NCBI GenBank assembly: GCA_044227505.1
Contig: JBGAWP010000001.1
Location: forward strand, 62,001-126,000
From: UBA7236 sp044227505
Lineage (GTDB): Bacteria; Bacteroidota; Bacteroidia; Chitinophagales; BACL12
DNA length: 64,000 nucleotides
Direction of reading: 5' to 3'
The notes under the pieces are model-generated. The model worked only from the letters and a program-made list of their open reading frames with translations. It did no database searches and was not told the origin of the DNA. Shown here in pieces: positions 58,302 through 64,000 of this stretch. Position 1 is the stretch's first letter, and every line of letters begins with the position of its first letter. Position numbers and translations under genes: made by a program.

Positions 58302-60836
58302 TTAATCTGCAATAATTACATCATATTCGCCTGTTCTGCTCAGAAATTTTCCGGGAAATACATTGGTAAATTCTTTATTTTTAAATACCAGTTCTCCATT
58401 CACCCAAACCATTAAAATTCCATCAGATAAAGCCTTTGAATTTTCTATATTCGCTTTATCAATTACGGTCTCCGGATCAAACAATACCATATCGGCATAA
58501 TATCCTCTTGCAATTAAACCTCTCTCTTTAATTCCAACATGTTCAGCTGTGAGCGCTGTCATTTTATTGATGCAGGTTTCCAGACTCATTATTTTTTGTT
58601 CGCGCACATAATATCCAAGCACACGCGTAAAAGCACCGTATCCTCTGGGATGTCCCCCATTAGCACCATCTGAACAAATATTAGTATGCGACCAACTTAA
58701 AAATGGAATAATATCAGCATCACTCATCGATTTACCCATAATGGTCTCTATGCCATCTTCCTCCGGATGTAATTTTTCATATTCTTCAGCAGCTGCAACT
58801 AAATATAATAAGGTTTGTGCTGCAGTTTCGTTGCGCAATTTCGCAATTTCAGATACCGTTTTTCCAACATATTCATTATTAGGTTTAAATCGAACCATAA
58901 CTGAACCTGTGGGATCAAATAAATGTTCTACTGCGTAATTAGCACCTTCCATACTTGTAAAATCTTTTTTTGGAAATAATACGCGAACTGTGCTGTTCCA
59001 ATAAGTATAGGGGTAACAATCGGCAGTAATATTAATTCCTTCTGCACGCGCTGATTCTAATTTTGAAATAAGATCAGGCGCAGTTCCCCAATCATCTTTT
59101 AATGCAATTTTAATATGAGAAATTTGAACAGGTAATTTTGCCTGTCGTCCAATTTCTATAATTTCGTCAATTGCATCTGCCATGGTTATATCTTCACTTC
59201 TTAAATGGCTGATATATTTTCCATCATATTCTGCTACAACTTTTGCTAGCTGAATAATTTCATCTCTGTTGGAATAAAATGCCGATTCGTATTCTAATCC
59301 GGTTGATAAACCAAGAGATCCATTCTTCATTTCATTTCTCAGGATAGATATCATTTTCTTTATCTCCTCCTGTGTTGCAGGTCTCTTTAATTGGTCTGTG
59401 CCCATAACATTTTCACGCAAAGTGGAATGCCCCGTATAGGTTGCATAATTAATAGCAGGGTTAAATAAAGTTTTCATCGGACCAATAAAATAGCTGTCGC
59501 CATCCTGCCCTGCAATTATTGTGGTGATACCTTGACTTAATGCGGCAATTGCATCCGGATTTTCCTGCATGGAACTTTCGAGGTGACTGTGACTATCAAT
59601 AAAACCCGGTGCGAGAATTTTTCCACCACCATCAATTACCTTTTCCCCTTCAAATTTTTTAAGATCACCAACCGCAATTATTTTGTCCTCTTCAATTCTA
59701 ACGGAAACATCTCTGGCAGGTGATCCTGTGCCATCAATTACTTTTATATTGGAGATCAAAAATGTTTCCGGAATTTTATATGGTAGCCCATTAAATATTT
59801 TTCTTGCAGTATAAGCTCCCAGATAATTATCTCCGCTGCTTAGCACAATAAGGGTGCGGTCATTCTTTATGTCGCGACAGATCACATTAATAAATCCTGC
59901 CCAACCACCGGTATGTGAATATTGTTCATTGATCTTATCGATACCCCATCCAAAACCATAGTTATAAGTAGAACCATCTTTTAACTTAACAGGCTCAAAG
60001 GCTTGTTGCAGTATGGTTTTTTTTACAAGTTTTTCCGAATTTAAACTTTGTTCCCATTTATAAAGATCTTCCACGGAGGAATAAATATTTCCGTCGCCGG
60101 TAACTCCATCTACATTGATCAGATCGTTTAATTTTCTTACTCCGTTTATTTCTGAAAATCCGTAAACGTGATTAGCGGGAACCGTTGGTAATAATAAATG
60201 ATAAACATAGGTGTCGTCTAATCCTAAAGGAGTTGCGATCTTATTTTGAAAAAATATATTTAAAGGTTGTTTTGTAATGCGTTCAATAATGGTTGCAAGA
60301 AATACATAATTTGTATTGCAATATTTCCATTCCGTTCCGGGAAGAAATTCAAGTCTTGGTGAATAGGTGTCGAATAAACGAATTAATTTTTCGTTGTTTA
60401 GGGTATCCAATGTTTCCCTGTGATTATTGTATAGATCGAAATATTCGGGAATACCTGATGTATGATTCAACAGATTTCTAATAGTAATATCTACATAGGG
60501 TAATTCAGGAAGATATTTTTTTATATTATCATCTAAAGTCAGTTTTCCCTCTTCTGAAAGAATCAAAATGCACATGCCGATGAATTGTTTTGATACAGAA
60601 GCAAGATTAAAGGATGAAGTGGTTTGTAAACTCTCCCCGGATTTGATATCAGTCACCCCAAATGCTTTTTTATACAAAACTTTTCCTTTGGAAGCATATA
60701 ATACTGTTCCGTTGAATCTATCAGTATTGTATAATTCTGTAAGCATACTGTCAAGACCTTTCACATAGGCGTTTTCCTGAGAAAAACCACTGAAAGCAAT
60801 GGTAATGAAAGTGAATAAGGCAAACAAATTTTTCAT
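58302..60836 (-). CDS. Serine beta-lactamase-like hydrolase fused to N-acyl-D-amino-acid deacylase
   Basis: An 844-residue exported two-domain fusion. Signal peptide (~1-19). A class C beta-lactamase/D-aminopeptidase-like domain (~25-345) has Ser80-x-x-Lys83 in ASVSKQF, YCN in KYCNTNYVFL and the HTGG box in YSHTGGWAG. An amidohydrolase domain (~355-840) of the D-aminoacylase type has the metal motif HSH in APGFIDSHSHLE, HLRSED, KLPVQISHIK and DGANGGHPRGYGAF. The two activities could act in series on D-amino-acid peptides or N-acyl derivatives in the periplasm. First gene of the minus-strand cluster with the DgcN- and DgcA-like genes. A weak promoter-like TAACTTTA lies upstream. Confidence 0.88.
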   Translation of the reverse strand: MKNLFALFTFITIAFSGFSQENAYVKGLDSMLTELYNTDRFNGTVLYASKGKVLYKKAFGVTDIKSGESLQTTSSFNLASVSKQFIGMCILILSEEGKLTLDDNIKKYLPELPYVDITIRNLLNHTSGIPEYFDLYNNHRETLDTLNNEKLIRLFDTYSPRLEFLPGTEWKYCNTNYVFLATIIERITKQPLNIFFQNKIATPLGLDDTYVYHLLLPTVPANHVYGFSEINGVRKLNDLINVDGVTGDGNIYSSVEDLYKWEQSLNSEKLVKKTILQQAFEPVKLKDGSTYNYGFGWGIDKINEQYSHTGGWAGFINVICRDIKNDRTLIVLSSGDNYLGAYTARKIFNGLPYKIPETFLISNIKVIDGTGSPARDVSVRIEEDKIIAVGDLKKFEGEKVIDGGGKILAPGFIDSHSHLESSMQENPDAIAALSQGITTIIAGQDGDSYFIGPMKTLFNPAINYATYTGHSTLRENVMGTDQLKRPATQEEIKKMISILRNEMKNGSLGLSTGLEYESAFYSNRDEIIQLAKVVAEYDGKYISHLRSEDITMADAIDEIIEIGRQAKLPVQISHIKIALKDDWGTAPDLISKLESARAEGINITADCYPYTYWNSTVRVLFPKKDFTSMEGANYAVEHLFDPTGSVMVRFKPNNEYVGKTVSEIAKLRNETAAQTLLYLVAAAEEYEKLHPEEDGIETIMGKSMSDADIIPFLSWSHTNICSDGANGGHPRGYGAFTRVLGYYVREQKIMSLETCINKMTALTAEHVGIKERGLIARGYYADMVLFDPETVIDKANIENSKALSDGILMVWVNGELVFKNKEFTNVFPGKFLSRTGEYDVIIAD

Positions 60837-60985
60837 ATTTCGGGTATTGTCCTGCGCTAAAGTTAGAATAAATTTTAATACCGGAGAATGATATTTTTAC
60901 ATTCGAATTTCGTCCATTTTTAATTGATTTTTTAGCCTATAAATTTGATTATCACTAATATTTAGAAAAAATTGCAAATTATGGC

Positions 60986-60993
60986 TATTTTTG
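60986..60993 (+). promoter_or_regulatory. Possible -7 promoter element of the 61048 lipoprotein operon
   Basis: TATTTTTG, a TAnnTTTG match, 54 nt before ATG 61048. The 211-bp gap upstream holds nothing else that I recognise. Confidence 0.4.
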
Positions 60994-61047
60994 GCTATCA
61001 TAAATTATCTTTAATCGAAATCGCAACAATTTATTTATGTTTAAAAT

Positions 61048-61650
61048 ATGGTTATGTATAAATTAAGCAGATCTATGAATCGCGTGATGTTCTTTTACCT
61101 TGCATTGTTTTTTATGGCTTGTTCATCAAAACAAAACTCGAAGGAGGTTAATACGGATAGTTTGACACCATCCTATCCCGCATCCGAATCCGTTATTGGT
61201 TTTTTAACATGGTATAAATTGCATATGATGGACCTGAATGCATATAATCTGGTTACAAATAATGGTAATGAATCTCCTGATCCCTCAAAACCATATTCTG
61301 TAAACTTTCCGGAAACAGAAAAATATATAGCTGCATTGCAGGCAAGCGGATTTGTTTCCAACAAATTTGCTGAAAATAGAATGGCATATTTTAAAAAGTG
61401 TGATGAAGCACTAAAAATTGAACAACAATATGATGGTCCGCCTATGGGTTTCGATGCTGATCTTATTATGCTTTCACAGGACTTTGAATTGGATTTTTTA
61501 GAGCAAGCGAAAATTAATGCGCATCCGGGAGGTAATACTAATTCTCATATCATTTTGGAATTTCCATACGGGCTTAAACTTGCATATGCCATGACCTGGG
61601 AAAACGGAAAATGGTTAATTGATGATATTCAGAATGTTTCAGACAGATAA
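61048..61650 (+). CDS. Lipoprotein of unknown function (DUF3828-like)
   Basis: A 200-residue predicted lipoprotein: N-terminal MNRVMFFYLALFFMAC with lipobox FMAC (Met at 61075; the frame opens at ATG 61048). The mature part begins SSKQNSKEVNTDS and includes VIGFLTWYKLHM and PYGLKLAYAMTWENGKWLIDDI, a pattern seen in DUF3828-like immune or periplasmic proteins; assignment is tentative. It lies 6 bp before the HipA-like kinase gene. Confidence 0.55.
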   Translation: MVMYKLSRSMNRVMFFYLALFFMACSSKQNSKEVNTDSLTPSYPASESVIGFLTWYKLHMMDLNAYNLVTNNGNESPDPSKPYSVNFPETEKYIAALQASGFVSNKFAENRMAYFKKCDEALKIEQQYDGPPMGFDADLIMLSQDFELDFLEQAKINAHPGGNTNSHIILEFPYGLKLAYAMTWENGKWLIDDIQNVSDR

Positions 61651-61656
61651 TATTTC

Positions 61657-62454
61657 ATGGAGAAAATTCCACAGAGTTTAAGAAAAGTGAATGTTACACG
61701 ATACATTATGCCATTGCGTGAAGGAGGTTCATTACCTGCATTGGCGGAGGCAGATGATGATTTTAAATACGTATTAAAATTCAGAGGTTCAGGACATGGA
61801 TCAAAAGTATTGATAGCGGAATTAATTGGCGGTGAAATTGCGCGGTTATTGGGATTAAAAGTACCAGAATTGGTTTTTGCAAACCTTGATGAGGCGTTCG
61901 GACAAACGGAAGGCGATGAGGAGATACAGGATATTTTACAATGGAGTAAAGGCTTAAATCTTGCGCTTCATTTTTTATCTGGAGCCATTACTTTCGATCC
62001 TGTTGTTACACAGGTGGATCAAAAATTGGCTTCTCAAATTGTATGGCTCGATGCGTTTATTACCAATGTGGACAGAACATTTAAAAATACGAATATGTTG
62101 ATCTGGCACAAAGAATTATGGCTCATAGATCACGGTGCATGTTTGTATTTTCATCATAATATTTCCAATTGGAAAATACAGGCATTAAGTCCTTTTAGTT
62201 TGATAAAGGATCATGTTTTGTTATCAAGAGCATCTATGCTGGAGCAAATTAATGCGGATTTCAAATTAATTTTGACGGAAGAAAAATTGCGATATATCAC
62301 GATGTTGATACCCGATGAATGGTTGTTTTGGGAGGGAACAGAAGAAACCCCTGACGAGTTGCGCAACATGTATTTTCATTATTTAGTTTCGCGATTAAAT
62401 AATTCTGATATCTTTATAAACGAAGCCATACATGCCAGAGAAATATCTATATGA
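61657..62454 (+). CDS. HipA-like (HipA_2) kinase-fold protein
   Basis: A 265-residue protein of the short HipA-like kinase group (PF20613 type). Kinase landmarks are intact: Lys41 in YVLKFRG, the glycine-rich GSGHGSK, catalytic Asp132/Asp139 in LDAFITNVDRTFKNTN, and the metal-binding IDHG at 157-160. HipA itself phosphorylates glutamyl-tRNA synthetase, but short stand-alone forms may differ. Its 3' end overlaps DUF3037 by 23 bp, a recurring gene pair. It is separate from any HipB-like antitoxin, which is absent here. Confidence 0.8.
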   Translation: MEKIPQSLRKVNVTRYIMPLREGGSLPALAEADDDFKYVLKFRGSGHGSKVLIAELIGGEIARLLGLKVPELVFANLDEAFGQTEGDEEIQDILQWSKGLNLALHFLSGAITFDPVVTQVDQKLASQIVWLDAFITNVDRTFKNTNMLIWHKELWLIDHGACLYFHHNISNWKIQALSPFSLIKDHVLLSRASMLEQINADFKLILTEEKLRYITMLIPDEWLFWEGTEETPDELRNMYFHYLVSRLNNSDIFINEAIHAREISI

Positions 62455-62815
62455 GTATGCCATCATTCGCGTTTTGCCTGTTGTGGAGCGGGAGGAATTT
62501 CTCAATGTGGGAATAATTCTGTTTTCCAAAAAAACAAATTATATTAAAGTGCTTTATAAAATAAATGAAAATAAATTAAAAGTTTTTTCCGGAGATCTTG
62601 ATGTTCAGCAAATTAAAATGAATTTGGAATCCCTTGTAAAAATTGCTAATGGAGAAAAAAATTCCGGTCCGATAGCAGAGTTGGATGTGCCATCGCGTTT
62701 TCGCTGGTTAACTGCAGTTCGGAGTTCCGCTATACAGGTTTCCCGGCCGCATCCAGGTATGTGCGACAATTTGGATGCAACGGCGGAGAGGTTGTTTGGC
62801 GAGTTGGTTTTGTGA
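62432..62815 (+). CDS. DUF3037 protein, partner of the HipA-like kinase
   Basis: A 127-residue DUF3037 protein: YEYAIIRVLPVVEREEFLNVGIILF at the N-terminus and the terminal SRPHPGMCDNLDATAERLFGELVL are diagnostic. Function unknown. It overlaps the HipA-like gene by 23 bp, implying translational coupling, and the two families are commonly adjacent in bacteria. It could be a regulatory or substrate-like partner. Confidence 0.85.
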   Translation: MPEKYLYEYAIIRVLPVVEREEFLNVGIILFSKKTNYIKVLYKINENKLKVFSGDLDVQQIKMNLESLVKIANGEKNSGPIAELDVPSRFRWLTAVRSSAIQVSRPHPGMCDNLDATAERLFGELVL

Positions 62816-62874
62816 TTTCAATATATATTCTCCTGTGTTTTAATTTAAGGATGAGTTGAATCAATTATTAATTT

Positions 62875-64000
62875 ATGCCAAATAAATTCTCCAGAAAAAA
62901 TTTTATCACACTAACTACACTTGCCGGTGCAGGATTAATTTTAGATGCATGTGGTGCCGGAGGGGAGAGAGGAGAAAAGGAGAGAGGAGAAAGCAGTGAG
63001 GAGTTAGCCGATTCTACGAATCGGCTAGACGAGCAAAAGGAGTTTACTTATTCTGTAAAACTTATACGAAAAGAGGATATTGAATATGAGGTGTTGCGGA
63101 AGGGATTTAATAAACGTATTAATAAATATCCATTGATCATCGCGCTGTGCACGTCAACAAAAGATGTTTCTGAAGCAATCCAATATGCTAAAATAAATAA
63201 ACTGGCAGTTGCTATTAAAAGTGGCGGACATAGTATGGAAGGATTTTCATCTAATGATGGAGGACTTGTTATTAATTTGTCGAAAATGAATTCTGTGGAA
63301 TTTTTAGAAAACAATACTATAAAAGTTGGGCCCTGTTGTACTTTGTCAAATTTATATGATCAGATTTTACCTAAAAAACGATTATTACCTGCTGGCTCTT
63401 GTGGAACCGTTGGCATTGGCGGTTTAACTATGGGAGGTGGATATGGATTATTTTCCAGAAAATTTGGTTTGACCTGCGATCATTTAATGGAAGCAACTTT
63501 TGTTGATGGAAATGGAAAGATCCAGTCCACAAATGATGACCCTGAATTATTATGGGCATTGCGTGGTGGAGGAGCGGGAAATTTTGGTGTGGTCACCGAA
63601 ATGGTATTTCGCACACAGGAAGCTCCTGCGGTAATGAGGTCATATCACTTTAAAGCAAGGAAGCTGGATGCAAAACGCGCAAAAAATATTTTGGAAAAAT
63701 GGTTTGAATTTACATCAAAATTATCGGAAACCTGTTTTTCGGCATTTGTTTTAAATGGGAGTACATTAAATATTCTGGTGACAAATTTTGGCGAACATAA
63801 TTCCAATTTAGAAAATAATTTGAAGGAACTTGCTCTGCACACTGATGAATTCCGATCCGTTGCGCCAATCGAACTATCTAAAAAATTAAAGAATTATTAC
63901 GGATCATTGGTTCCGGTAAATTTCAAAAATTCTTCCGCAGGATTGTATAAAAGTTATAATGATATTTCCGGCTTCATTGCTGATGTATTTGAAAAAATAA
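62875..64000 (+). CDS. Berberine-bridge-type FAD oxidoreductase lipoprotein, 3' end outside window
   Basis: The first 375 residues of an FAD-linked oxidase (FAD_binding_4/BBE type). It starts MPNKFSRKNFITLTTLAGAGLILDAC: a Tat-like SRK motif and lipobox LDAC, so an exported lipoprotein. FAD-binding landmarks are AIKSGGHSMEGFS (His for covalent flavin attachment) and GSCGTVGIGGLTMGGGYG, whose Cys fits a second, cysteinyl linkage, suggesting a bicovalent flavin as in glucooligosaccharide oxidases. Residues ~30-50, after the lipobox Cys, are encoded by a GGAGAGA heptamer array and a palindrome. The gene runs off the window. Confidence 0.85.
   Translation, partial: MPNKFSRKNFITLTTLAGAGLILDACGAGGERGEKERGESSEELADSTNRLDEQKEFTYSVKLIRKEDIEYEVLRKGFNKRINKYPLIIALCTSTKDVSEAIQYAKINKLAVAIKSGGHSMEGFSSNDGGLVINLSKMNSVEFLENNTIKVGPCCTLSNLYDQILPKKRLLPAGSCGTVGIGGLTMGGGYGLFSRKFGLTCDHLMEATFVDGNGKIQSTNDDPELLWALRGGGAGNFGVVTEMVFRTQEAPAVMRSYHFKARKLDAKRAKNILEKWFEFTSKLSETCFSAFVLNGSTLNILVTNFGEHNSNLENNLKELALHTDEFRSVAPIELSKKLKNYYGSLVPVNFKNSSAGLYKSYNDISGFIADVFEKI
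62957..63052. repeat. GGAGAGA heptamer array and palindrome inside a coding region
   Basis: GGAGAGA/GGAGAAA units (62960-63003), then the perfect palindrome TAGCCGATTC-tac-GAATCGGCTA (63005-63027), then AAGGAGTTTA. In frame with the flavin oxidase gene it encodes a Gly/Glu/Arg/Ser-rich linker. Total shift is neutral, so the frame is kept. Confidence 0.85.

Overview
The window comes from a Bacteroidota chromosome. The evidence is: low GC with strong A/T codon bias; at least fourteen TAnnTTTG -7 promoter elements, the form used by the Bacteroidota housekeeping sigma factor; five secreted proteins with type IX secretion (T9SS) type A sorting domains; a PorP/SprF protein; a mevalonate rather than MEP isoprenoid operon; and an ATP synthase cluster without atpD/atpC. 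The set fits the Chitinophagia/Saprospiria side of the phylum, but the genus cannot be told from the sequence. I see no rRNA, tRNA, CRISPR, phage or transposase gene.

Layout. 1-3480: TCA cycle sucA (cut by the window edge) and sucB, separated by a 22-copy hexanucleotide array. 3527-4561: a secreted endonuclease/phosphatase-fold protein. 4551-9881 (minus): a five-gene mevalonate operon running from HMG-CoA to IPP/DMAPP (fni, mvaA, a GYDIA-type GHMP kinase, mvaD, mevalonate kinase). 10343-13247: an M3 oligopeptidase and a secreted protein. 13707-16043 (minus): a two-component system. 16217-20420: a PDZ protein with T9SS tail and a TonB-dependent receptor. 20421-21518: a repeat-rich kilobase. 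21519-26197: Nfu-type Fe-S protein, PhoD-like phosphatase, MauE/thioredoxin protein, Cys-rich lipoprotein and rlmN. 26323-35076: PorP/SprF, YgjP-type peptidase, a DUF5723-like protein, a VanX-like dipeptidase and a T9SS propeller protein. 35249-40526: atpBEFHAG. 40818-46144: two large T9SS proteins. 46526-50383: small membrane protein, thioredoxin-fold protein, scpB and rluB. 50869-55317+: mostly lineage-specific genes plus an L,D-transpeptidase, a desaturase and a GNAT. 56106-60836 (minus): a D-amino-acid cluster (N-acyl-D-amino-acid deacylase fused to a serine hydrolase, DUF1611/DgcN-like, and dipeptide-epimerase/DgcA-like). 61048-64000: lipoprotein, HipA-like kinase with DUF3037 partner, and a flavin oxidase cut by the window end.

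The most unusual signal is non-coding. Many intergenic regions hold degenerate tandem repeats with a 7-bp period (TAGGACA, AGGTATC, GGAGAAA, ATGAGTA, CGGGAAT, TGAGTGG families). They often begin at, or supply, the stop codon of the adjacent gene, in that gene's sense orientation. Several are assembled into the same composite order: TAGGACA array, GC-rich core, AGGTATC array, then a GGAAAACAAAC end. One family has also entered coding sequence twice. The arrays resemble the heptanucleotide STRR repeats of cyanobacteria, but their attachment to gene 3' ends and their fixed module order deserve study.
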